From Deltaproteobacteria bacterium (GTDB lineage Bacteria > Myxococcota_A > Polyangia > HGW-17 > SLPX01): 64,000 nt of DNA. The notes under the pieces were generated by a model, which made no database searches, was not told the origin of the DNA, and worked only from the letters and a program-made list of their open reading frames with translations. The position numbers and the translations under genes are program-made. Below are positions 45,981-54,536 of this stretch, one piece after another (position 1 is the stretch's first letter; the number at the start of each line of letters is the position of its first letter). The stretch is from the NCBI GenBank assembly GCA_021162935.1, contig JAGGXR010000074.1, positions 1 through 64,000 on the forward strand, read 5' to 3'.

Positions 45981-47036
45981 ATGGCCGCCACCACCAACTC
46001 CCTTTCCGATCGTGCGCGTGCCCTGCACGCAGAGTCGGTGGTGGTGGACCTCCATGCCGACACGGCCAGCCTCATGCGAATGGGCTACGACTTTCTGGCC
46101 GAACACCGCCCTCCCCTTCCCGGCTCGGCCTTCGGATTCCACGTGGATCAGCCGCGGATGCTCCGCGGCGGCCAGACGGCCCAAGTCTTCGGTCTCGTCA
46201 CGTTTCCCATCCGCAAAAAGGGGCTGTTCCGATCCGCGCTGCACCAGATCGACCTCGTCCAGCAGGCGGCGACGCGCTCGAACGGCGGGTTGACCTTCGT
46301 CACCGAAGCAGAACAGATCGAGCAGGCCAAAATCACGGGGACGACAGCGGCTCTGTGCGGACTGGAAGGCGTCCACGCCCTGGAAGGTCATCGGGACAAC
46401 CTGATCACGCTGGCCACCCACGGATTGCGGCTCATGGGACTTTCCCACTTCTCGGCCAACGAGGCGGCCCATCCTGCCAAGGGTTGGAGGAGTTCACGTC
46501 ATGCAGGCCTCACCGAATTCGGTGCTGATCTCGTCCGACTCTGCAATGAACTGGGCGTCTTGGTGGACCTGGCGCACATCAACCGACCAGGTTTTTTTGA
46601 GGCAACCCGTCTGTCCCTCGACCCGGTGGTCGTTTCCCACACAGGGGTGTGCGGGGCACATGACATGTGGAGGAACATCGACGACGAACAAATCCGCGCC
46701 GTCGCGGACACGGGCGGCTGCATTGGCATCATCTATTCGCGTCACTTCTTGGGCGGCAGCACCGTCGAAGCCCTAGCCGACCACATCGTCCATTGCTACG
46801 ACATCGGCGGCGAGGACTGCCCGGCTCTGGGTTCCGACTTCGACGGGCTCATCGTGCCGCCTCGCGATCTCCCCGATGCAGCGCACCTACCCAGAATCAC
46901 CGAAGCACTCGTTCAACGAGGTTTGACCGACCGGGTCATCACTAAGATCATGGGTGGCAACGTTCTTCGCGTCCTGCGATCCGTGCCCACGAAAGGCTAT
47001 CGCCCCGACGAGACCAAAACTCCGATTGAAGTCTGA
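45981..47036 (+). CDS. Membrane dipeptidase family (M19)
   Basis: 351 residues, 18 bp after the activator gene, so probably co-transcribed. Zinc-site motifs of the M19 family are present: VVVDLHADTASL (HxD), GLEGVHAL (bridging Glu), VVSHTGVCG and the ALGSDFDGL loop. It has no signal peptide, so it is cytosolic. M19 enzymes cleave dipeptides, including D-amino-acid ones. Its last 40 bases overlap the convergent glycosyltransferase gene. Confidence 0.93.
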   Translation: MAATTNSLSDRARALHAESVVVDLHADTASLMRMGYDFLAEHRPPLPGSAFGFHVDQPRMLRGGQTAQVFGLVTFPIRKKGLFRSALHQIDLVQQAATRSNGGLTFVTEAEQIEQAKITGTTAALCGLEGVHALEGHRDNLITLATHGLRLMGLSHFSANEAAHPAKGWRSSRHAGLTEFGADLVRLCNELGVLVDLAHINRPGFFEATRLSLDPVVVSHTGVCGAHDMWRNIDDEQIRAVADTGGCIGIIYSRHFLGGSTVEALADHIVHCYDIGGEDCPALGSDFDGLIVPPRDLPDAAHLPRITEALVQRGLTDRVITKIMGGNVLRVLRSVPTKGYRPDETKTPIEV

Positions 47037-47890
47037 CGATTGAAGGCAGGGTGCATCACGTCACGACGCGGCATCTCGTTGGCAGGCAGACTGATCCAGA
47101 CCACGACAGGCCCACTCGGCTCGTCGGCTTCGCGATCGAAAAGCCATCGAAGCAACGCCGGCCAGGCAAACCGAGGCCAATGCTCTCTGACCAGACGTCG
47201 CAACCAACTCTTCGTAAGCACCCAGCCAATGGGATAGAAGGCCGTCTTGATTCGAATGCCCGACTCGGCTCCGTTGTATATGGGGCGAACCGAAACATCC
47301 CGCACATGGGCACCGACGCCATGGAGCCGCGCCAGCACGTCGTTGCAGTACCCGTACCCGCGGTGGAAGGCCCCGAGGCGACGTGCAGCATCGGTCGTGA
47401 TTGCCGTGTACCCGCATTGAGAATCGAAAGAACCTCGATAGCCCGAACTGTATCTGGTCACCCAACTCAACAACATATTCCCCACGATGCGCTGCAACGG
47501 CATGACGGACCAGACGTCCCGATGCAGGAATCGGTTACCCTTGACGTAATCGGCTCTGCCAAACAAGATAGGGGCCATCAACGCAGACAGGTCACTGGGA
47601 TCCATCTGCCCATCCCCCCCCATGACAATGGACATGTCAGATCCGAGTCTTTCGGCCTGTCGATATCCGGTGGCAATGGCCGCCCCGACCCCTCGATTGA
47701 CGTTGTGACGAACCAACACGAGCCCGGGCCGCTGCAAGCCACGCACCACCGCTGCAGTACGATCCGTGGAGGCGTCATCCACCACCACGACCCAGTCCAC
47801 CTGGGACGGCACACCCAAGACGACCTGGGCAATCCAGGATTCCTCGTTGTACGCGGGTACGACGACCGCAATGCGATGACCATGAAACAT
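46997..47890 (-). CDS. Family 2 glycosyltransferase
   Basis: 297 residues. IAVVVPAYNEESWIAQVV, VVVDDASTDRT, GGDGQMDPSDL and the later SQCGYTAITTDAARRLG are GT2 motifs of the polyprenyl-phosphate glycosyltransferase subgroup. No clear C-terminal membrane helices except WALLRWLF-like segments. It is followed closely upstream (three bases) by the first zinc-ribbon membrane gene, so the three minus-strand genes at 47-49.8 kb look like one operon. Confidence 0.9.
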   Translation of the reverse strand: MFHGHRIAVVVPAYNEESWIAQVVLGVPSQVDWVVVVDDASTDRTAAVVRGLQRPGLVLVRHNVNRGVGAAIATGYRQAERLGSDMSIVMGGDGQMDPSDLSALMAPILFGRADYVKGNRFLHRDVWSVMPLQRIVGNMLLSWVTRYSSGYRGSFDSQCGYTAITTDAARRLGAFHRGYGYCNDVLARLHGVGAHVRDVSVRPIYNGAESGIRIKTAFYPIGWVLTKSWLRRLVREHWPRFAWPALLRWLFDREADEPSGPVVVWISLPANEMPRRDVMHPAFNRQTSIGVLVSSGR

Positions 47891-47893
47891 GGG

Positions 47894-48448
47894 CTACAGC
47901 GTCCCCTGCCACTTCTCCCCGACCCATCCCCCGACATAGGCCAGGCCGACGCACACGGGCAGCATGAGCACGATGGACGTGAGCCGCAAATCGAACACGG
48001 GCACACCGCCTCCCCCGACCACGGCCACCCGAACCAGACGCCGCGCCACGGCGAACACCAACATGCAAGACAGGGCCCCTGCCACGGCGGGTTCCTTGAG
48101 CGTCACCCCCGCCGACATCCGCCCCACCACGATGCCGCCCACGAAAAATGAAGAAGCCACCACGACCAGGAGCAGAAAGAGCCTACGCCCTGCGGACCAT
48201 TCGAGTAGACGAGGCCCCAGTGCCCAGTTCATGCCGAAAACGAACACCAGCGCTGCCGCGGTGATGATGGCGACCCCTCCGACCATCCACTTCCAGTCAA
48301 ACGCCGGCGGCTCCGTCCTCTCGAATAGCGACGAACGAAGGATGGTCCCACATCTCTTGCAGAAACGGGCGGACCGGGCGTTGCGCTTGCCACAGGCAGG
48401 GCACTTCTTGCCCAGACCCAGGAGATGAATCAGATCGTTCCCTGCCAT
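47894..48448 (-). CDS. Zinc-ribbon membrane protein, short paralogue
   Basis: 184 residues. An N-terminal zinc ribbon (CPACGKRNARSARFCKRCG) precedes four or five membrane segments. The C-terminal half (GGIVVGRMSAGVTLKEPAVAG ... YVGGWVGEKWQGTL) is closely similar to the end of the next gene. It overlaps that gene's 3' end by 19 bp, so the two are coupled. The shared C-terminal membrane module suggests both act together. Function unknown. Confidence 0.78.
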   Translation of the reverse strand: MAGNDLIHLLGLGKKCPACGKRNARSARFCKRCGTILRSSLFERTEPPAFDWKWMVGGVAIITAAALVFVFGMNWALGPRLLEWSAGRRLFLLLVVVASSFFVGGIVVGRMSAGVTLKEPAVAGALSCMLVFAVARRLVRVAVVGGGGVPVFDLRLTSIVLMLPVCVGLAYVGGWVGEKWQGTL

Positions 48449-49836
48449 TTCTCACCGACCCAGCCGCCGAAGAAGGCGGCGCCTGCAAAGGCAGGGACAC
48501 CGATGATGGAGCTGAAGATGACCACGGAAAAGTCGGCCCCGATCATGAAGAGGAACACAAAGTAGATGATACCGGCGAAGATTCCGGCGGTGGCCGGTTC
48601 CTTCATGGTGATGCCTGGAGACAACCGGCCGGTGAACATCCCACCCAGAAAATAGACCACCAGCGAAATCGCCAGCATGATCCAGAAACCAACATGGCCT
48701 GTCGGCTTGTCGTCCTTTTTCGTCGTCTTGATGTTAGGACGCCCCGACGACTTACTCTCGACGTAATAGTAGCCAGGATTCCGCGTCGCGGTGTCGCCCG
48801 AAACGAAACGGACTCGCAGCGACACAGGGCCCGGCTTGTCCACGACGGGGGCAAACACGAAGGCAATCCGCCTTTCGGCCTTGCTCAGGTCGCGCTTGAC
48901 CCGATCCACACTCTCCTTCCAGGCCTTGAGTTCCGCCTTGTACGCCTTCGCAGACTCGCCCTTCTGACGCTTGGGCTTCGCCTTCAGCTTGGCTGCCAAC
49001 TCCTTGTGTCGGTCCGGATAGGTTCTCGAAAAACACCCGAGCCCGCTGGGCTTGCAGCGTTTCGCGTCCCTAGCGAGATCGGCCAAGGTGGCATCACATG
49101 CCTTGCATCGCGCCTGTTCTCCTTGGAGGAATCGCAGCCGCGACTGACACGCATCACATGCGGTCTTTGCATTCCGAAACGCGATCATGGTGGCCGGACA
49201 CTTCATGCAGACACCCTTGAGCGCCTCTGGAAGTGTCGGAACCTGTTCGAGTTTGCAATAGCCGCCGCACTTCTGGACACATTGGTCACACTGAAGCTTC
49301 TGCTTCTTGAGGGCGTCCGCCTTCTTGCAGATCTGCTGATTGCAGGTTTTTACCTCCTCGGAAAACTTCTTCGCATCTGCGCAGAAGCCTGCACACACGG
49401 TCTTCTGCCTCTTGAGTTCTTCTGGCAGATACGGGGCAGCCTTCTTCTTGCCAAAATAAATGGCCGTGACCTTGGCAGCCGTGTCACGCCCCTTGTTGTC
49501 CAACTTGAGGCTGAGTTGGACCCTGTCGTTGCTCTTGTGGTAGCCGTAGTCAGGGTCTACCGACTCGATGCTCGCTTCGAAGAGACTCTGCCGCGGCGGC
49601 CCGGTAAGGAACTTCTTCCCGGCCAACTGCCAGATCACGAAAATGGTCGCAAACTGCAGCGTCAAAATGATGGCACCGCCGATCACCGCCCACTTGGCGT
49701 CGTAGCTCGCGCCCATGGTCTGCCTCATCACTTCCATTTCATTGGCAACCGGGAGCGGACTTCCACATTTCTCGCAAATCGGCAGGTCTCCGTGATTCAC
49801 ATTACCGCACTTGGGACATCGAATCGCGTTGCTCAT
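48430..49836 (-). CDS. Zinc-ribbon membrane protein with Cys-rich extracytoplasmic domain
   Basis: 468 residues. Zinc ribbon CPKCGNVNHGDLPICEKCG, a membrane helix (AVIGGAIILTLQFATIFVIW), then about 300 residues outside, then several helices and the ending FGGWVGEKWQGTI shared with the preceding entry's gene. The outer part has a beta domain (QSLFEASIESVDPDYGYHKS ... VQLSLKL) split by a Lys-rich helical insert with 16 cysteines, including CDQC, CMKC, CDAC and CKAC. No CxxCH haem motif is present. Disulfides or metal binding are possible. I do not recognise the family. Confidence 0.78.
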   Translation of the reverse strand: MSNAIRCPKCGNVNHGDLPICEKCGSPLPVANEMEVMRQTMGASYDAKWAVIGGAIILTLQFATIFVIWQLAGKKFLTGPPRQSLFEASIESVDPDYGYHKSNDRVQLSLKLDNKGRDTAAKVTAIYFGKKKAAPYLPEELKRQKTVCAGFCADAKKFSEEVKTCNQQICKKADALKKQKLQCDQCVQKCGGYCKLEQVPTLPEALKGVCMKCPATMIAFRNAKTACDACQSRLRFLQGEQARCKACDATLADLARDAKRCKPSGLGCFSRTYPDRHKELAAKLKAKPKRQKGESAKAYKAELKAWKESVDRVKRDLSKAERRIAFVFAPVVDKPGPVSLRVRFVSGDTATRNPGYYYVESKSSGRPNIKTTKKDDKPTGHVGFWIMLAISLVVYFLGGMFTGRLSPGITMKEPATAGIFAGIIYFVFLFMIGADFSVVIFSSIIGVPAFAGAAFFGGWVGEKWQGTI

Positions 49837-50129
49837 TTTCCCCTCATGTTCCTAGCCAACACACCAATATCGCAAAGATGACTGTTTTCCTTCGACAAAC
49901 GAGACATCTGAGGATACTAGCGACTTTTCACTTCGTTTTCCAGTCAAAAACTCTGTTTCCTGTCGGGCGTCGAAACGACTTTCCGACCTTCCTTATGGAA
50001 GCGTTTCCCACGTGTCGTCCAACATAATGGACGAATCCACGATCGTCGAAGCAAACGATTTTGAACCATGCACATAAAACAACGCCGATCTAGGCTCATT
50101 TTCTGTTATAAAGGAGATTGTTCTGCGAG

Positions 50130-51710
50130 ATGAATCACGACACCATGAACACCGTGCGGATCACAGTCTTCGCCTTGGTCGCCTTGTCGACAGCCCTGTG
50201 CCCCTTCGGGTGCAACCGGGGCCCCGTGGGGCGAGCCCCCGTGCTCGTGGTGGGACGTGCGAGGGACGCCATCACCCTGGACCCAGCGAGAGCGACCGAC
50301 GTGGATTCGTCGGATGTCATCATGCAGATCTACGACACATTGGTTGCCTACGCCCCCATGACGTTCAAAGTGATTCCCTCGCTGGCTGTCTCCTGGTCCA
50401 AGAGCACGGACCTGCGCACATGGACCTTCCAGATCAGAAAGGGCGTCCTATTCCAGGACGGCACCCGTCTGGATGCCGACGCCGTCGTCTACTCATTTTT
50501 GCGTCAGAGTCGCGGCGGCGTCCACCAAAAGGATTTCGTCTACTGGAACAGTTCATTCGCGAGCATCATCAAAGACGTCACCAAGGTCAGTCCCTATTCG
50601 GTACGGTTCGTGCTGACCCGACCATTCGCCCCGTTCCTCGCATCCCTCGCCATGTTTCCCGTCTCCATCGTTAGCCCCAAATCGGCTCGCAGCCACCATG
50701 ATGACTTGAGTCAGCATCCCGTGGGAACAGGGCCATTCCAGTTCGTCTCCTGGGACAAGACGTCGGGAGTCATCACTTTGAAAGCGTTTCCCAAATATTG
50801 GGGAGGCAAACCCGGGGTGAAGCGAATCGTGTTCCGCCAGATTCGTAATTCAAAACATCGCCTGCTTGCGCTAGAAAGTGGGGCGGCCCATATCGTCCGC
50901 GATCTGGACCCAACCACACTGCAACTCATCCGCCTCCACCCGGAACTCAGGGTCATGTCGACCATGGGCAACACGGTCAGCTACGTGGCCTTGAACACAT
51001 CGCGTCCGCCCTTCAACAATCCATACGCCCGGTGGGCGGTGAACCGCGCCATCCGGAAGCGGATTCTCGTCAAACTCATCTACCAGGGTTTGGCCGAACC
51101 GGCGACAGGCCCCATACCTCCGGTCCTGTCCTGGGCCTACGCAAAAAACGTCACCAAATACCCGTACGAACCTCAGCGAGCCAGACGTGAACTCGCCGCG
51201 GCGGGCTACCACGATGACCCGGCCCATCGGCCGACCCTCTACGTCATGGACAGCCCAAGACCCTATCTGCCCAAGCCGCTCCTTGCAGCCAGAATGATTG
51301 CAAGTGACCTCAAGCGGGTGGGCATGCCGGTTCGGATTGTTGCTCAAAGCTTCAAGCAGCACAAAATCAGCATGAAACGAGGTGAGCATGACCTGGCCCT
51401 CTACGGCTGGGTCGGAGACAACGGCGATCCAGACAACTTCCTGTACGTCCTGTTGTCTCCAAGGAGTCCGCTGAACATGGCGTTCTGGCAAGACGCCTCC
51501 TATGCCAGACTCGTCGAGGCAGCACGGGAAGCAAAGGGTACTCGGCAACGGGCATCGTACTACCGCAAGGCCCAAGCCATTGCCACACGGCAGGCACCCT
51601 GGATTCCCCTCGCCTACACCAAGGTGGTCGTGGCAGTCTCCTCCCGCGTGGTCGGGTTCAAACTCAGCCCGTCGACGATACTGCACCTCGCCCGCGTGAA
51701 GATAAGGTAA
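50130..51710 (+). CDS. Oligopeptide-type ABC substrate-binding lipoprotein (SBP family 5)
   Basis: 526 residues from the ATG at 50130, AAGGAG 13 bases upstream. The signal peptide ends in the lipobox PFGC. Family 5 features: ITLDPARATDVDSSDVIMQI then YDTL, LAVSWSKSTDLRTWTFQIRK, GVLFQDGTRLDADAVVYS, HPVGTGPFQFVSWD, YVALNTSRPPFNNPYARWAV and the C-terminal APWIPLAYTK. It should bind peptides or similar ligands in the periplasm. No permease or ATPase genes are adjacent. Two sensor kinases follow at 9 and 3 bp spacing, which suggests a signalling rather than transport role. Confidence 0.92.
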   Translation: MNHDTMNTVRITVFALVALSTALCPFGCNRGPVGRAPVLVVGRARDAITLDPARATDVDSSDVIMQIYDTLVAYAPMTFKVIPSLAVSWSKSTDLRTWTFQIRKGVLFQDGTRLDADAVVYSFLRQSRGGVHQKDFVYWNSSFASIIKDVTKVSPYSVRFVLTRPFAPFLASLAMFPVSIVSPKSARSHHDDLSQHPVGTGPFQFVSWDKTSGVITLKAFPKYWGGKPGVKRIVFRQIRNSKHRLLALESGAAHIVRDLDPTTLQLIRLHPELRVMSTMGNTVSYVALNTSRPPFNNPYARWAVNRAIRKRILVKLIYQGLAEPATGPIPPVLSWAYAKNVTKYPYEPQRARRELAAAGYHDDPAHRPTLYVMDSPRPYLPKPLLAARMIASDLKRVGMPVRIVAQSFKQHKISMKRGEHDLALYGWVGDNGDPDNFLYVLLSPRSPLNMAFWQDASYARLVEAAREAKGTRQRASYYRKAQAIATRQAPWIPLAYTKVVVAVSSRVVGFKLSPSTILHLARVKIR

Positions 51711-51719
51711 GGCGGCACC

Positions 51720-54533
51720 ATGAGCGCGAGCGCCAAGAAACGGTCGAAGCAAGGCAAAAACGGCCCAAAGCTGGGGCTTCAAACCAAGCTCGCGCTCTGG
51801 TTGGCCTTCGCCGGACTCGTCCCGCTGGTCGCCGTGAGCGCCTTCAGCCTCAAAACCGTCACTGACAGCCTCAACACGAGTATCAAGAAGGACACGAAGC
51901 GAAATCTCAACATCGCCATGAACCTCCTGCTCCGCCGAATTCAACAGACGGCAGCGGACGTCAACCATCTGTCATACTCTCCGGACGTTCAGGCTCTGTT
52001 CAAGAAACCGATCGGAAAAGAAGTCCAGCCCACGATCATAAACAAGACACTCGACAAGTTCACAGGAGAGGTGGCGGCGGGGCTGATTGAACTGGCCACC
52101 CCTTCCGGTCACGTGTTCGCCCGGCACAGTCTCGGTTCCCCGATACTGGCATCCAGACTCGCCGCCAAAGACCGGTCGGACATCATCCTCAAGGGGCTCG
52201 ACTACGAACACGAGGTGGACCTCTGTCGAATGCCCAACGAAACCGTGGTCCGGGCCGTTGCTCCGGTCATCGACAGCCAATTCCATTTGCTCGGCGTCAT
52301 CATGCTCAGCCTTCCCCTGGACTACCACATGGCTGAACTGCTCAAGGCAACCCTTGGGACACACACCCTGTTCTACGTCGCCAACGCAGCCGGATCGCTC
52401 AAACCCGTGGCATCTTCCATCGCCACGCCCAACGGCAAGCGGTACCGCGGCTTCTACCTGTCATCGGCCGTGGCACACACACTGGGCCACTATCGATCGG
52501 CGTACATGAATGGAACGGCCTTCGGTGGATCTTACTCCCTGGGCATCATGCCGCTCGTCAATGCAGGCAACGGTCGCGGCAGGAAACTCGTGGGAGCCCT
52601 CGCAGTGGCGGTGAACAAGCATGCTTTGGTGCAGAGTCGACGCCGCGCCTATCAAACAACCTTCATCCTCGCCCTCCTCGTCCTGGCCGCTGCTCTCGCC
52701 GTCGCCTATCTCGCAGCGAAAGGTCTAACGCGCCCCCTCTCCATCCTCCACCGCAGCGCCATGGACGTCGCACAGGGAGATATGGACACGGTCATTTCAG
52801 TAGGAGCGCGAGACGAAATTGGAGACCTTGCAGAGGCCTTCAATTATATGACGGCATCCCTGAGACAGAACCAGCGAAGGTTGGCCGCCCGTGTCTCGGA
52901 AATCATCATTTTGCACACCATCGGACGAGCCATCACCTCCGTCGTGGACCTCGATCGAGTCATCGAAACGGCGGTCAACGAAGTGAAACAAGCATTGGGC
53001 GCGGACGTTGTCGTCCTCTTCCTCACGGATCCAGATCAAAAATTCTGGCTGAGCGGAGGGGCGGGGGTGACGGAAATCGAGGCCGACACGTGGGAAGCCA
53101 CCGCCGCTCCGATCCTGCCTCGACTCGTGTCCGTGGGAACTCCCCCCATGACGTGCGCTGATGTTGCCAGCGACCATTCCGACATGGCAAAATTCGGCAG
53201 GAAATTGAATGCCACCGGATCGTTCATGCTCGTCCCCATCGAGCACCAGGGCTCACTGCTGGGCGTCATGATCCTCAACAGACGACCACCAGTGGTTCCG
53301 TTCGGAGACGGAGAACTGCGCCTGCTGGGCACCCTTGCAGACCAGGTCGGAACTGCCATCATCAACGCCATGCTCTACGAAGAGGTCCGAGCCTTCAACG
53401 AACGACTCGAACAGATGGTCGAAGAACGGACGTCTGAACTGAAACAGGCGAATGCCGAACTGGCGCGCACCCTGGAAAACCTCAAGCAGACCCAGGCAGA
53501 ACTCATTCTGTCCGAGCGTCTGGCCGGCATGGGCACGCTGGTGGCCGGCATCGCCCACGAAATCAACAATCCTGCAGGCGCCATCCAGGGAGCGATCGAG
53601 ACTATTTTCCGTCGGACCGAACGCCTGGCGGACCTCACGACTCAACTGCTCGATTCGAGTGTGGGCGCCCTCACGCTCGAAGTGCTCACCATGGGTCTGC
53701 ACGACGTCCTGACCGCGCCGCCCCCCGAGGTCGCTGCAATGTCGTCGGATGATGCGCAGGAGCAGCGGCTCGCGGAACTGCTCAAGCAGAAGTCGGTTCC
53801 AAGGGCGCAGGTCCTCGCCCGAAGGCTGGCCTCGGCCGACGCAGTCCAGCAGGCAATCAACACCATCAAAACCATCGAGGGCACCAACGCAGAAATCGTG
53901 ATCCAAATCATCGCCGAAGCCATGACGGTCCGCCGAGACATCGCGGCCATCGACACGTCCATCCGGACCATCAACAGAATCGTCTCCGCGCTGCGTTCCT
54001 ACAGCCACCTGGACCAGACTCGAATCGAGCGAACCGACGTGCATGAAGGCATCGAGACGACCTTGGTCATCTTGAACAATCGGCTCAAGTACAACATCAA
54101 GCTGATCAAAAAGTACGGAAAAATCCCGAAAGTCCTGGTCTATGCCGACGAGCTGAATCAGGTCTGGACCAATCTCATCACAAACGCAACTGATGCGATC
54201 GAGCATTCACATGGCTCGGGAACCATCACCATTGAGACCGCACGTGCGGACAACGAGTATGTCGTGGTCCGCATCATCGACGACGGGCCGGGCATCTCTG
54301 CCGACGTGCTGCCGAGAATTTTCAAGCCATTCTTCACGACGAAGCCCAAGGGACGCGGCACTGGGCTCGGGCTGGGCATCGTCGAACGAATCGTATCGAA
54401 ACACGGCGGACGCATCGATGCGGAATCCCGGCCGGGCCGCACCTGTTTCTCAGTATATCTTCCCATGAACGGTCCGCCCACGGCCGTTTCCAAACAAGGA
54501 CCGACAGACCAATCCGTCGATGCTGCAGGTTGA
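51720..54533 (+). CDS. Membrane sensor histidine kinase (Cache-like, HAMP, GAF, HisKA-like, HATPase)
   Basis: 937 residues. Basic N-terminus, helix (ALWLAFAGLVPLVAVSAFSL), extracytoplasmic Cache-like domain of about 270 residues, second helix (FILALLVLAAALAVAYLA), HAMP (LTRPLSILHRSAMDVAQGDM), GAF domain (about 400-560), coiled coil, H-box GIAHEINNPAGAIQG, N-box TNLITNATDAIEH, and DDGPGIS / GRGTGLGLGIV. An insert of roughly 150 residues separates the H-box helix from the second helix of the dimer domain, which is longer than usual. It starts nine bases after the binding-protein stop. Confidence 0.94.
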   Translation: MSASAKKRSKQGKNGPKLGLQTKLALWLAFAGLVPLVAVSAFSLKTVTDSLNTSIKKDTKRNLNIAMNLLLRRIQQTAADVNHLSYSPDVQALFKKPIGKEVQPTIINKTLDKFTGEVAAGLIELATPSGHVFARHSLGSPILASRLAAKDRSDIILKGLDYEHEVDLCRMPNETVVRAVAPVIDSQFHLLGVIMLSLPLDYHMAELLKATLGTHTLFYVANAAGSLKPVASSIATPNGKRYRGFYLSSAVAHTLGHYRSAYMNGTAFGGSYSLGIMPLVNAGNGRGRKLVGALAVAVNKHALVQSRRRAYQTTFILALLVLAAALAVAYLAAKGLTRPLSILHRSAMDVAQGDMDTVISVGARDEIGDLAEAFNYMTASLRQNQRRLAARVSEIIILHTIGRAITSVVDLDRVIETAVNEVKQALGADVVVLFLTDPDQKFWLSGGAGVTEIEADTWEATAAPILPRLVSVGTPPMTCADVASDHSDMAKFGRKLNATGSFMLVPIEHQGSLLGVMILNRRPPVVPFGDGELRLLGTLADQVGTAIINAMLYEEVRAFNERLEQMVEERTSELKQANAELARTLENLKQTQAELILSERLAGMGTLVAGIAHEINNPAGAIQGAIETIFRRTERLADLTTQLLDSSVGALTLEVLTMGLHDVLTAPPPEVAAMSSDDAQEQRLAELLKQKSVPRAQVLARRLASADAVQQAINTIKTIEGTNAEIVIQIIAEAMTVRRDIAAIDTSIRTINRIVSALRSYSHLDQTRIERTDVHEGIETTLVILNNRLKYNIKLIKKYGKIPKVLVYADELNQVWTNLITNATDAIEHSHGSGTITIETARADNEYVVVRIIDDGPGISADVLPRIFKPFFTTKPKGRGTGLGLGIVERIVSKHGGRIDAESRPGRTCFSVYLPMNGPPTAVSKQGPTDQSVDAAG

Positions 54534-54536
54534 TCC

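Noticed and set aside
47051-48151. 366-residue plus-strand ORF
   Set aside because: Antisense to the glycosyltransferase and zinc-ribbon genes, His/Pro-rich, with no domain.
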